DNA of 64,000 bases from assembly GCF_036320965.1 (NCBI RefSeq), contig NC_092230.1:50269094-50333093 (forward strand), given 5' to 3'. The stretch comes from Panulirus ornatus (lineage: Eukaryota > Arthropoda > Malacostraca > Decapoda > Palinuridae). Position numbers and translations under genes: made by a program. Positions 31,590-43,333 of the stretch are shown here, piece after piece. The notes below the pieces were generated by a model that made no database searches, was not told where the DNA came from, and saw nothing but the letters and a program-made list of their open reading frames with translations. Every line of letters starts with the position of its first letter. Position 1 is the first letter of the stretch.

Positions 31590-34280
31590 GGGCATTTATG
31601 TAGAAAGGGTAGTGAGCGGTGGGATGAAGAAGTAGAACTGTTAGTGAAAGAAGTAAGAGAGGTGTTTGGACAATGCTTATAAGGAAGTAGTGCAAATGAC
31701 TGGGAGACGTATAAAAAAAAGTGACAGGGGGTCAAGAGGAAGGTGCAAAGGTTGAAAAGAGAGTAATGAGGGTTGTGGTGAGAGAGTATCATTGCATAAG
31801 ACAAGAGAACAGATGGGAACATCTGTGAAGGGGACAAGGGGTAAGTGATAACAGGTAGTGATGAAGTTGGAAGGAGATGGAGTGAGTATTTTGAAGGTTT
31901 GTTGAATGTGTTCGATGATAGATTGATGGATGTAGGGTGTTTTGGTTGGCATGGTGTGGGAAGTGAGCAGGTCACGGAGAATGGTTTTATTAAGAGAGAA
32001 GAGGTAGTGAAAGCTTTGAGGAAGATGAGATCTGGCAAGGTGGCGGTTTTGGATGGTATTGCAGTAGAACTTATGAAGAAAGGGGTGACTGTATTGTAGA
32101 TTGGTTGGTAGGGACATTCATTGTATGTATGGATCATGGTGAAGTGCCTGAGGATTGGCAGAATGCATGCATAATGCCTTTGTAGAAAGGCAAAGGGGAT
32201 GCAGGTGAGTGTTCAAACTACAGAGGTATAAGTTTGTTGAGTGTACCTGGAAAATTTAATGGGAGGGTATTGATTGAAAGGGTGAAGGCATGTACAGATC
32301 ATCAGATTGGGAAGTAGTGTGGTTTCAGAAGTGGTAGAGGATGTGTGGATCAGGTGTTTGCTTTGAAGAATGTGTGTAAGAAATACTTAGAAAACAGACT
32401 GTTTTGTATTTAGCATTTTTGGATCTGGAGAAGGCATATGATGCTTTATGGAAGGTCTTAAGAGTATAGGTGTGGGATGTAAGCTGCTAGAAGCAGTGAA
32501 AAGTTTTTATCAAGGATGTAAAGCATGTGTATGAGTATGAAGAGAGGAGAGTGATTGGTTCCCAGTGGAGGTCGGTCTGCAGCAGGGGTGTGTGATGGCC
32601 CCATGGTTGTTTAATTTGTTTATGGATGGGGTGATTAGGGAGGTAAGTGCTAGAGTTTTGGAGAGAGGAGTGAGTATGCAGTCTGTTGGGGATGAGAGGG
32701 TCTGGGAAGTGAGTCAGTTGTTGTTTGCCAATGGTGCAGCTTTGGTGGTTGATTTGAGTGAGAAACTGCAGAGGTTGGTGACTGAGTTTGGAAAAGTGTG
32801 TGAAATGAGAAAGTTGAGAGTGAATGTGAGTAAGAGTAAGGTTATTAGTTTCAGTAGGGTTGAGAGACAAGTTAATTGGGATGTAAATTTAAATGGAGAA
32901 AAATTGGAGGAAGTGAAGTGTTTTAGATATCTGGGAGTGGACATAGCAGCAAATGGAACCATGGAAGCAGAAGTGGGTCACAGGGTGTTGGAGGGGGCAG
33001 TGGTTCTGGGAGCGATGAAGAATATGTGGAAGGAGAGAATGTTATCTTGGAGAGCATAAGTGGGTATGTTTGAAGGAATAGTAGTTCCCACAATTTTATA
33101 TGGTTTTATGGCATAGGATATAGATAGCGTTGTACAGAGGAGGGTGGATGTGTTGGAAATGAAATGTTTGAGGACAGTATATGGTGTGAGGTGGTTTTAA
33201 TAATGAAAGAGTAAGAGAGATGTCTGGAAATAAAAAGAGTGAGGTTGAGAGGTCAGATTAGGGTGTGTTGAAGTGGATTAGATATATGGAGAGAATGCGT
33301 GAGGAAAGATTGAGAAAGGATATATGTGTCAGAGGTGGAAGGAACAAGAAGAAGCAGGAAATGGAAGGATGGAGTGAAGAAGATTTTGAGCGATTGGGGC
33401 TGGAACATACAGGGGGGATGAGAGGCGTGTAAGGAATAGAGCGAATTGGAACAATGTGGTATACCTGGGTCGATGTGCTGTCAATGGACTGAACCAGGGC
33501 TTGTGAAACGTCTGGGGTAAAGCATGGAAAAGTCTCTTGGGGCCTGGACATAGATAAGGAACTGTTGTTTTGGTGCATTACACATGACAACTAGAGACTG
33601 AGTGTGAACAAATGTGGTTTTTTTTGTCTGTTTGCCTGGCATTACCTCGCTGAAGTGGGGTGTAGCAAGAATGGATGAAGGCAAGCAAGTATGAATATGT
33701 ACATGTGTATATATTGGAAAGGATCACAATTTTGCACATGATCAAGTATATTCCTGTGAGTCCACAGGGAAAATGAAACACAATAAGTACCTAAGTGCAC
33801 TTTTTTGTAATAATCACATCATCAGGGGAGACACAAGAGAGAAATATAACAGTCAGCTGATATAAAACGAAGATACATGGCTAGTACACAATTTGGTAAA
33901 CATGCCACATGTTTACCAAATGGCTTTCTAGCAACATCTCTTCATTGTACATCAACTGACTGTTATATTTCTCTCTTGTGTCTCCCCTGATGATGTGATT
34001 ATGACACGAAAGTACACTTGGGAACTTATCGTGTTTCATTTTCCCAGTGGACTCATAGGAATGTGTTTATATGTATATGTCTGAGTATTTGTATTTATAT
34101 GTATGTATATGTCTGTATATGTATTCATGTGTGTGTGTTTATGTTGATATGTATGTGTATGTATATGTGCATGTATGGCCATTTATGTATACATATGTAT
34201 ATATGAGTGGATGGGCCATTCTTTGTCTGTTTCCTGGTACTACCTCACTGACAAGGGAAATGGCAATCAAGTATTATTAG
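31590..34280 (+). mobile_element. Main LINE, old 5'-truncated copy with palindrome in 3' UTR
   Basis: A + strand degenerate copy from the linker (ERWDEEVELLVKEVREVFG-like, 31615) to the 3' end (34233-34275, ctacctcactgacaagggaaatgg). The open stretch 32565-33059 contains VGLQQGCVMAPWLFNLFMDGV and LLFANGAALVVD, where the catalytic FADD has become FANG, so the RT is dead. Other frames are broken. The 3' UTR (33480-34280) is interrupted at 33716-34062 by a large palindrome. Confidence 0.8.
33716..34062. repeat. 313-bp near-perfect palindrome (hairpin element)
   Basis: 33750-34062 is an inverted repeat centred at about 33906, with arms running into the centre: ggtaaacatg-cca-catgtttacc at the middle and attcctgtgagtccac / gtggactcataggaat at the edges. 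Inner arm blocks such as gggagacacaagagagaaat and atttctctcttgtgtctccc match exactly. The left flank adds ggaaaggatcacaattttgcac. No protein is encoded. It could be a foldback or MITE-type element, or two ends of another element joined head to head; the family is not recognised. Confidence 0.85.
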
Positions 34281-35380
34281 GTACAGTAGGGTTGAGGGTC
34301 AAGTCACTTGGGAGGTAAGTTTGAATGGAGAAAAACTGGAGGAAGTAAAGTGTTTTAGATATCTGGGAGTGGATCTGGCAGCGGATGGAACCATGGAAGC
34401 GGAAGTGAATCATAGGATGGGGGAGGGGGCGAAAATTCTGGGAGCCTTGAAGAATGTGTGGAAGTCGAGAACATTATCTCGGAATGCAAAAATGGGTATG
34501 TTTGAAGGAATTGTGGTTCCAACAATGTTTTATGGTTGCGAGGCGTGGGCTATGGATAGAGTTGTGCGCAGGAGGGTGGATGTGCTGGAAATGAGATGTT
34601 TGAGGACAATAAATGGTGTGAGGTGGTGTGATCGAGTAAGTAATGTAAGGGTAAGAGAGATGTGTGGAAATAAAAAGAGTGTGGTTGAGAGAGCAGAGGG
34701 TGTTTTGAAATGGTTTGGTCACATGGAAAGAATGAGTGAGGAAAGATTGACAAAGAGGATATATGTGTCAGAGGTGGAGGGAACGAGGAGAAGTGGGAGA
34801 CCAAATTGGAGGTGGGAAGATGGAGTGAAAAAGATTTTGAGTGATCAGAGCCTGAACATGCAGGAGGGTGAAAGGCGTGCAAGGAATAGGGTCAATTGGA
34901 ACGATGTGGTATACCGGTGTCGACGTGCTGTCAATGGTTTCAACCAGAGCATGTGAAGCGTCTAGGGTAGACCATGGAAAGTTCTGTGGGGCCTGGATGT
35001 GGAAAGGCAGCTGTGGTTTCGGTGCATTATTACATGACAGCTAGACACTAAGTGTGAATGAATGGGGCTTTTGTTGTCTTTTCCTAGCGCTACCTCGCAC
35101 ACATGAGAGGGGAGGGGGTTGTTATTCCATGTGTGGCGGGATGGCGATGGGAGTTAATAAAGGCAGACAGTATGAATTATGTACATGTGTATATATGTAT
35201 ATGTCTGTGTGTGTATATATATGTGTACATTGAGATGTATAGGTATGTATATTTGTGTGTGTGGACGTGTATGTATATACATGTGTATGTGGGTGGGTTG
35301 GGCCATTCTTTCGTCTGTTTCCTTGCACTACCTCGCTAACGTGGGAGACAGTGACAAAGCAAAATAAATAGATAGATAGA
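34276..35380 (+). mobile_element. Main LINE, 3' third with long 3' UTR
   Basis: A + strand fragment from VIRYSRVEGQVTWEVSLNGEK (34276) through an open C-terminal domain of 211 codons (34321-34956; FRYLGVDLAADGTM, VVPTMFYGCEAWAMD, WFGHMERMSEERLTKRIYVS, GRPNWRWEDGVKK) to a complete long 3' UTR. The UTR has both CTACCTCGC blocks (35086-35098 and 35326-35353) and ends in gcaaaataaatagatagata. It is well preserved. Confidence 0.85.

Positions 35381-35413
<33 letters not shown>
35381..35413. repeat. (ATT)n between opposite LINE tails
   Basis: An ATT trinucleotide run separating the 3' tail of a + strand LINE from the 3' tail of the minus-strand unit that follows. Confidence 0.9.
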
Positions 35414-35414
<1 letters not shown>

Positions 35415-37982
35415 TTTTTTTTTGCTTTGTCACTGTCTCTCGCATTTGCGAAGTAGCGCAAGGAAACAGACGAAAGAAATGGCCCAACCCACCCCCATAC
35501 ACATGTATATACATACACGTCCACACACGCAAATATACATACCTACACAGCTTTCCATGCTTTACCCCAGACGCTTCACATGCCCTGATTCAATCCACTG
35601 ACAGCACGTCAACCCCGGTATACCACATCGATCCAATTCACTCTATTCATTGCCCTCCTTTCACCCTCCTGCATGTTCAGGCCCTGATCACACAAAGTCT
35701 TTTTCACTCCATCTTTCCACCTCCAATTTGGTCTCCCACTTCTCCTCGTTCCCTCCACCTCCGACACATATATCCTCTTGGTCAATCTTTCCTCACTCAT
35801 TCTCTCCATGTGCCCAAACCATTTCAAAACACCCTCTTCTGCTCTCTCAACCACGCTCTTTTTATTTCCACACATCTCTCTTACCCTTACGTTACTTACT
35901 CGATCAAACCACCTCACACCACACATTGTCCTCAAACATCTCATTTCCAGCACATCCACCCTCCTGCGCACAACTCTATCCATAGCCCACGCCTCGCAAC
36001 CATACAACATTGTTGGAACCACTATTCCTTCAAACATACCCATTTTTGCTTTCCGAGATAATGTTCTCGACTTCCACACATTCTTCAAGGCTCCCAGGAT
36101 TTTCGCCCCCTCCCCCACCCATGATCCACTTCCGCTTCCATGGTTCCATCCACTGCCAGATCCACTCCCAGATATCTAAAACACTTTACTTCCTCCAGTT
36201 TTTCTCCATTCAAACTTACCTCCCAATTGACTTGACCCTCAACCCTACTGTACCTAATAACCTTGCTCTTATTCACATTTACTTCTGCAGTTTCTCACAT
36301 GAATCAGCCACCAGTGCTGTATCATCAGCGAACAACTGACTCACTTCCCAAGCTCTCTCATCCACAACAGACTTCATACTTGCCCCTCTTTCCAAAACTC
36401 TTGCATTTACCTCCCTAACAACCCCATCCATAAACAAATTAAACAACCATGGAGACATCACACACCCCTGCCGCAAACCTACATTCACTGAGAACCAATC
36501 ACTTTCCTCTCTTCCTACACGTACACATGCCTTACATCCTCGATAAAAACTTTTCACTGCTTCTAACAACTTTCCTCCCACACCATATATTCTTAATACC
36601 TTCCACAGAGCATCTCTATCAACTCTATCATATGCCTTCTCCAGATCCATAAATGCTACATACAAATCCATTTGCTTTTCTAAGTATTTCTCACATACAT
36701 TCTTCAAAGCAAACACCTGATCCACACATCCTCTACCACTTCTGAAACCACACTGCTCTTCCCCAATCTGATGCTCTGTACATGCCTTCACCCTCTCAAT
36801 CAATACCCTCCCATACAATTTACCAGGAATACTCAACAAACTTATACCTCTGTAATTTGAGCACTCACTCTTATCCCCTTTGCCTTTGTACAATGGCACT
36901 ATGCATGCATTCCACCAATCCTCAGGCACCTCACCATGAGTCATACATACATTAAATAACCTTACCAACCAGTCAACAATACAGTCACCCCCTTTTTTAA
37001 TAAATTCCACTGCAATACCATCCAAACCTGCTGCCTTGCCGGCTTTCATCTTCCGCAAAGCTTTCACTACCTCTTCTCTGTTTACCAAATCATTTTCCCT
37101 AACCCTCTCACTTTGCACACCACCTCGACCAAAACACCCTATATCTGCCACTCTATCATCAAACACATTCAACAAACCTTCAAAATACTCACTACATCTC
37201 CTTCTCACATCATCACTACTTGTTATCACCTCCCCATTTGCGCCCTTCACTGAAGTTCCCATTTGCTCCCTTGTCGTACGCACTTTATTTACCTCCTTCC
37301 AGAACAACTTTCTATTCTCCCTAAAATTTAATGATACTCTCTCACCCCAACTCTCATTTGCCCTCTTTTTCACCTCTTGCACCTTTCTCTTGACCTCCTG
37401 TCTCTTTCTTTTATACATCTCCCACTCAATTGCATTTGTTCCCTGCAAAAATCGTCCAAATGCCTCTCTCTTCTCTTTCACTAATGATCTTACTTCTTCA
37501 TCCCACCTCTCACTACCCTTTCTAATCAACCCACCTCCCACTCTTCTCATGCCACAAGCATCTTTTGCGCAATCGATCACTGATTCCCTAAATACATCCC
37601 ATTCCTCCCCCACTCCCCTTACTTCCATTGTTCTCACCTTTTTCCATTCTGTACTCAGTCTCTCCTGGTACTTCCTCACACAAGTCTCCTTCCCAAGCTC
37701 ACTTACTCTCATCACCCTGTTCACCCCAACATTCACTCTTCTTTTCTGAAAACCCATACAAATCTTCACCTTAACCTCCACAAGATAATGATCAGACATC
37801 CCTCCAGTTGCACCTCTCAGCACATTAACATCCAAAAGTCTCTCTTTTGCGCGCCTGTCAATTAACACGTAATCCAATAACGCTCTCTGGCCATCTCTCC
37901 TACTTACATATGTATACTTATGTATATCTCGCTTTTTAAACCAGGTATTCCCAATCACCAGTCCTTTTTCAGCACATAAATC
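35414..37982 (-). mobile_element. Array unit A
   Basis: The left half (3' UTR and C-terminal domain) differs from later units (VVPTMLYGC, RRRVDVLEM, GTRRSGRPNW), while the right half matches them and ends at the common junction. A 46-base deletion at about 36283 removes the codons between NVNKS and KLQK, and a three-base deletion near 36331 shortens SQLLFADD to SQLFADD. It is therefore a hybrid unit at the left border of the array. Confidence 0.85.
36279..37958 (-). pseudogene. LINE protein of unit A (endonuclease end and RT)
   Basis: Open for 559 codons from GNTWFKKRDIHKYTYVS to CEKLQK, then out of frame through the 46-base deletion. Contains [63 protein letters not shown] and FADDTALVADS. 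One marker, VNRVMRVSELG (others VVRV), is shared only with unit G. It lacks the endonuclease N-terminus and a proper start. Confidence 0.8.
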
Positions 37983-38032
37983 TATTATTATTATTATTAT
38001 TAAATCTATTATTATTATTATTATTATTATTA
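37983..38032. repeat. Unit junction microsatellite (ATT)n
   Basis: Two ATT runs separated by a repeated aaatct, directly between the truncated endonuclease coding end of unit A and the T-rich 3' tail of unit B. The same arrangement recurs at about 40658-40708, 43334-43384, 46010-46060, 56166-56215, 58837-58887 and 61505-61552. Confidence 0.9.
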
Positions 38033-40657
38033 TTTTTTTTTATATTATACTTTGTCGCTGTCTCCCGCGTCTGCGAGGTAGTGCAAGGAAACAGACGAAA
38101 GAAGTGGCCCAACCCCCCCCCCCATACACATGTATATACATACGTCCACACACGCAAATATACATACCTACACAGCTTTCCATGGTTTACCCCAGACGCT
38201 TCACATGCCTTGATTCAATCCACTGACAGCACGTCAACCCCGGTATACCACATCGCTCCAATTCACTCTATTCCTTGCCCTCCTTTCACCCTCCTGCATG
38301 TTCAGGCCTCGATCACACAAAATCTTTTTCAGTCCATCTTTCCACCTCCAATTTGGTCTCCCTCTTCTCCTTGCTCCCTCCACCTCCGACACATATATCC
38401 TCTTGGTCAATCTTTCCTCACTCATCCTCTCCATGTGCCCAAACCACTTCAAAACACCCTCTTCTGCTCTCTCAACCACACTCTTTTTATTTCCACACAT
38501 CTCTCTTACCCTTACGTTACTCACTCGATCAAACCACCTCACACCACACATTGTCCTCAAACATCTCATTTCCAGCACATTCATCATCCTGCGCACAACT
38601 CTATCCATAGCCCACGCCTCGCAACCATACAACATTGTTAGAACCACTATTCCTTCAAACATACCCATTTTTGCTTTCTGAGATAATGTTCTCGACTTCC
38701 ACACATTCTTCAAGGCCCCCAGAATTTTCGCCCCCTCCCCCACCCTATGATCCACTTCCGCTTCCATGGTTCCATCCGCTGCCAGATCCACTCCCAGATA
38801 TCTAAAACACTTCACTTCCTCCAGTTTTTCTCCATTCAAACTCACCTCCCAATTGACTTGACCCTCAACCCTACTGTACCTAATAACCTTGCTCTTATTC
38901 ACATTTACTCTTAACTTTCTTCTTCCACACACTTTACCAAACTCAGTCACCAGCTTCTGCAGTTTCTCACATGAATCAGCCACCGGCGCTGTATCATCAG
39001 CGAACAACAACTGACTCACTTCCCAAGCTCTCTCATCCCCAACAGACTTCATACTTGCCCCTCTTTCCAAAACTCTTGCATTTACCTCCCTAACAACCCC
39101 ATCCATAAACAAATTAAACAACCATGGAGACATCACACACCCCTGCCGCAAACCTACATTCACTGAGAACCAATCACTTTCCTCTCTTCCTACACGTACA
39201 CATGCCTTACATCCTCGATAAAAACTTTTCACTGCTTCTAACAACTTTCCTCCCACACCATATATTCTTAATACCTTCCACAGAGCATCTCTATCAACTC
39301 TATCATATGCCTTCTCCAGATCCATAAATGCTACATACAAATCCATTTGCTTTTCTAAGTATTTCTCACATACATTCTTCAAAGCAAACACCTGATCCAC
39401 ACATCCTCTACCACTTCTGAAACCACACTGCTCTTCCCCAATCTGATGCTCTGTACATGCCTTCACCCTCTCAATCAATACCCTCCCATACAATTTACCA
39501 GGAATACTCAACAAACTTATACCTCTGTAATTTGAGCACTCACTCTTATCCCCTTTGCCTTTGTACAATGGCACTATGCACGCATTCCGCCAATCCTCAG
39601 GCACCTCACCATGAGTCATACATACATTAGATAACCTTACCAACCAGTCAATAATACAGTCACCCCCTTTTTTAATAAATTCCACTGCAGTACCATCCAA
39701 ACCTGCTGCCTTGCCAGCTTTCATCTTCCGCAAAGCTTTTACTACCTCTTCTCTGTTTACCAAATCATTTTCCCTAACCCTCTCACTTTGCACACCACCT
39801 CGACCAAAACACCCTATATCTGCCACTCTATCATCAAACACATTCAACAAACCTTCAAAATACTCACTACATCTCCTTCTCACATCATCACTACTTGTTA
39901 TCACCTCCCCATTTGCGCCCTTCACTGAAGTTCCCATTTGCTCCCTTGTCGTACGCACTTTATTTACCTCCTTCCAGAACAACTTTCTATTCTCCCTAAA
40001 ATTTAATGATACTCTCTCACCCCAACTCTCATTTGCCCTCTTTTTCACCTCTTGCACCTTTCTCTTGACCTCCTGTCTCTTTCTTTTATACATCTCCCAC
40101 TCAATTGCATTTGTTCCCTGCAAAAATCGTCCAAATGCCTCTCTCTTCTCTTTCACTAATGATCTTACTTCTTCATCCCACCTCTCACTACCCTTTCTAA
40201 TCAACCCACCTCCCACTCTTCTCATGCCACAAGCATCTTTTGCGCAATCGATCACTGATTCCCTAAATACATCCCATTCCTCCCCCACTCCCCTTACTTC
40301 CATTGTTCTCACCTTTTTCCATTCTGTACTCAGTCTCTCCTGGTACTTCCTCACACAAGTCTCCTTCCCAAGCTCACTTACTCTCACCACCCTGTTCACC
40401 CCAACATTCACTCTTCTTTTCTGAAAACCCATACAAATCTTCACCTTAACCTCCACAAGATAATGATCAGACATCCCTCCAGTTGCACCTCTCAGCACAT
40501 TAACATCCAAAAGTCTCTCTTTTGCGCGCCTGTCAATTAACACGTAATCCAATAACGCTCTCTGGCCATCTCTCCTACTTACATATGTATACTTATGTAT
40601 ATCTCGCTTTTTAAACCAGGTATTCCCAATCACCAGTCCTTTTTCAGCACATAAATC
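38033..40657 (-). mobile_element. Array unit B
   Basis: A complete array unit with one uninterrupted frame. Type-1 markers: tail gtagtgcaagg / gaagtggccc, coding DWRNAC, GLDGTAV, CIIDW and RLSNV. Units H and J share this set. Confidence 0.9.
38234..40633 (-). CDS. LINE protein of unit B: endonuclease end, RT, C-terminal domain
   Basis: 799 codons without a stop, the best-preserved frame in the window. Residues counted from GNTWFKKR: SDH of the endonuclease at 55-57; basic coiled-coil-like linker [18 protein letters not shown] at about 183-200; RT from KAAGLDGT near 308; AFMDLEKAYD with first catalytic Asp at 438; GLRQGCVMSPWLF from 495; FADD with catalytic Asp pair at 546-547; RYLGVDL at 611; C-terminal RRRGRPNWRW at 755. 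The protein lacks about 200 N-terminal residues (SETK and GDLN motifs), and the first codon here is GTG, not a real start. P instead of L follows FADDTA. As RT of an RTE-like LINE it would copy RNA at target DNA, but without endonuclease this copy should not be autonomous. Confidence 0.85.
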   Translation of the reverse strand: MIGNTWFKKRDIHKYTYVSRRDGQRALLDYVLIDRRAKERLLDVNVLRGATGGMSDHYLVEVKVKICMGFQKRRVNVGVNRVVRVSELGKETCVRKYQERLSTEWKKVRTMEVRGVGEEWDVFRESVIDCAKDACGMRRVGGGLIRKGSERWDEEVRSLVKEKREAFGRFLQGTNAIEWEMYKRKRQEVKRKVQEVKKRANESWGERVSLNFRENRKLFWKEVNKVRTTREQMGTSVKGANGEVITSSDDVRRRCSEYFEGLLNVFDDRVADIGCFGRGGVQSERVRENDLVNREEVVKALRKMKAGKAAGLDGTAVEFIKKGGDCIIDWLVRLSNVCMTHGEVPEDWRNACIVPLYKGKGDKSECSNYRGISLLSIPGKLYGRVLIERVKACTEHQIGEEQCGFRSGRGCVDQVFALKNVCEKYLEKQMDLYVAFMDLEKAYDRVDRDALWKVLRIYGVGGKLLEAVKSFYRGCKACVRVGREESDWFSVNVGLRQGCVMSPWLFNLFMDGVVREVNARVLERGASMKSVGDERAWEVSQLLFADDTAPVADSCEKLQKLVTEFGKVCGRRKLRVNVNKSKVIRYSRVEGQVNWEVSLNGEKLEEVKCFRYLGVDLAADGTMEAEVDHRVGEGAKILGALKNVWKSRTLSQKAKMGMFEGIVVLTMLYGCEAWAMDRVVRRMMNVLEMRCLRTMCGVRWFDRVSNVRVREMCGNKKSVVERAEEGVLKWFGHMERMSEERLTKRIYVSEVEGARRRGRPNWRWKDGLKKILCDRGLNMQEGERRARNRVNWSDVVYRG

Positions 40658-40708
40658 TATTATTATTATTATTATTAAATCTATTATTATTATTATTATT
40701 ATTATTAT

Positions 40709-43333
40709 TTTTTTTTTATATTATACTTTGTCGCTGTCTCCCGCGTCTGCGAGGTAGCGCAAGGAAACAGACGAAAGAAATGGCCCAACCCCCCCCCCCA
40801 TACACATGTATATACATACGTCCACACACGCAAATATACATACCTACACAGCTTTCCATGGTTTACCCCAGACGCTTCACATGCCTTGATTCAATCCACT
40901 GACAGCACGTCAACCCCGGTATACCACATCGCTCCAATTCACTCTATTCCTTGCCCTCCTTTCACCCTCCTGCATGTTCAGGCCCCGATCACACAAAATC
41001 TTTTTCAATCCATCTTTCCACCTCCAATTTGGTCTCCCTCTTCTCCTTGCTCCCTCCACCTCCGACACATATATCCTCTTGGTCAATCTTTCCTCACTCA
41101 TCCTCTCCATGTGCCCAAACCACTTCAAAACACCCTCTTCTGCTCTCTCAACCACGCTCTTTTTATTTCCACACATCTCTCTTACCCTTACGTTACTCAC
41201 TCGATCAAACCACCTCACACCACACATTGTCCTCAAACATCTCATTTCCAGCACATTCATCATCCTGCGCACAACTCTATCCATAGCCCACGCCTCGCAA
41301 CCATACAACATTGTTAGAACCACTATTCCTTCAAACATACCCATTTTTGCTTTCTGAGATAATGTTCTCGACTTCCACACATTCTTCAAGGCCCCCAGAA
41401 TTTTCGCCCCCTCCCCCACCCTATGATCCACTTCCGCTTCCATGGTTCCATCCGCTGCCAGATCCACTCCCAGATATCTAAAACACTTCACTTCCTCCAG
41501 TTTTTCTCCATTCAAACTCACCTCCCAATTGACTTGACCCTCAACCCTACTGTACCTAATAACCTTGCTCTTATTCACATTTACTCTTAACTTTCTTCTT
41601 CCACACACTTTACCAAACTCAGTCACCAGCTTCTGCAGTTTCTCACATGAATCAGCCACCGGCGCTGTATCATCAGCGAACAACAACTGACTCACTTCCC
41701 AAGCTCTCTCATCCCCAACAGACTTCATACTTGCCCCTCTTTCCAAAACTCTTGCATTTACCTCCCTAACAACCCCATCCATAAACAAATTAAACAACCA
41801 TGGAGACATCACACACCCCTGCCGCAAACCTACATTCACTGAGAACCAATCACTTTCCTCTCTTCCTACACGTACACATGCCTTACATCCTCGATAAAAA
41901 CTTTTCACTGCTTCTAACAACTTTCCTCCCACACCATATATTCTTAATACCTTCCACAGAGCATCTCTATCAACTCTATCATATGCCTTCTCCAGATCCA
42001 TAAATGCTACATACAAATCCATTTGCTTTTCTAAGTATTTCTCACATACATTCTTCAAAGCAAACACCTGATCCACACATCCTCTACCACTTCTGAAACC
42101 ACACTGCTCTTCCCCAATCTGATGCTCTGTACATGCCTTCACCCTCTCAATCAATACCCTCCCATACAATTTACCAGGAATACTCAACAAACTTATACCT
42201 CTGTAATTTGAGCACTCACTCTTATCCCCTTTGCCTTTGTACAATGGCACTATGCACGCATTCCACCAATCCTCAGGCACCTCACCATGAGTCATACATA
42301 CATTAAATAACCTTACCAACCAGTCAACAATACAGTCACCCCCTTTTTTAATAAATTCCACTGCAATACCATCCAAACCTGCTGCCTTGCCGGCTTTCAT
42401 CTTCCGCAAAGCTTTCACTACCTCTTCTCTGTTTACCAAATCATTTTCCCTAACCCTCTCACTTTGCACACCACCTCGACCAAAACACCCTATATCTGCC
42501 ACTCTATCATCAAACACATTCAACAAACCTTCAAAATACTCACTACATCTCCTTCTCACATCATCACTACTTGTTATCACCTCCCCATTTGCGCCCTTCA
42601 CTGAAGTTCCCATTTGCTCCCTTGTCGTACGCACTTTATTTACCTCCTTCCAGAACAACTTTCTATTCTCCCTAAAATTTAATGATACTCTCTCACCCCA
42701 ACTCTCATTTGCCCTCTTTTTCACCTCTTGCACCTTTCTCTTGACCTCCTGTCTCTTTCTTTTATACATCTCCCACTCAATTGCATTTGTTCCCTGCAAA
42801 AATCGTCCAAATGCCTCTCTCTTCTCTTTCACTAATGATCTTACTTCTTCATCCCACCTCTCACTACCCTTTCTAATCAACCCACCTCCCACTCTTCTCA
42901 TGCCACAAGCATCTTTTGCGCAATCGATCACTGATTCCCTAAATACATCCCATTCCTCCCCCACTCCCCTTACTTCCATTGTTCTCACCTTTTTCCATTC
43001 TGTACTCAGTCTCTCCTGGTACTTCCTCACACAAGTCTCCTTCCCAAGCTCACTTACTCTCACCACCCTGTTCACCCCAACATTCACTCTTCTTTTCTGA
43101 AAACCCATACAAATCTTCACCTTAACCTCCACAAGATAATGATCAGACATCCCTCCAGTTGCACCTCTCAGCACATTAACATCCAAAAGTCTCTCTTTTG
43201 CGCGCCTGTCAATTAACACGTAATCCAATAACGCTCTCTGGCCATCTCTCCTACTTACATATGTATACTTATGTATATCTCGCTTTTTAAACCAGGTATT
43301 CCCAATCACCAGTCCTTTTTCAGCACATAAATC
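40709..43333 (-). mobile_element. Array unit C
   Basis: A complete array unit of type 2: tail gtagcgcaagg / gaaatggccc, coding DWWNAC, GLDGIAV, CIVDW and RLFNV. Unit I is nearly the same. Confidence 0.9.

Noticed and set aside
31600..33060. A retrovirus or LTR element as the source of the RT.
   Set aside because: No LTRs, protease, integrase or gag are seen; the APE endonuclease upstream of RT in one frame and the truncated 5' ends identify a non-LTR retrotransposon.
35381..35413. A target-site duplication flanking unit A.
   Set aside because: The ATT run is low complexity and joins two LINE tails; no unambiguous duplication can be defined.
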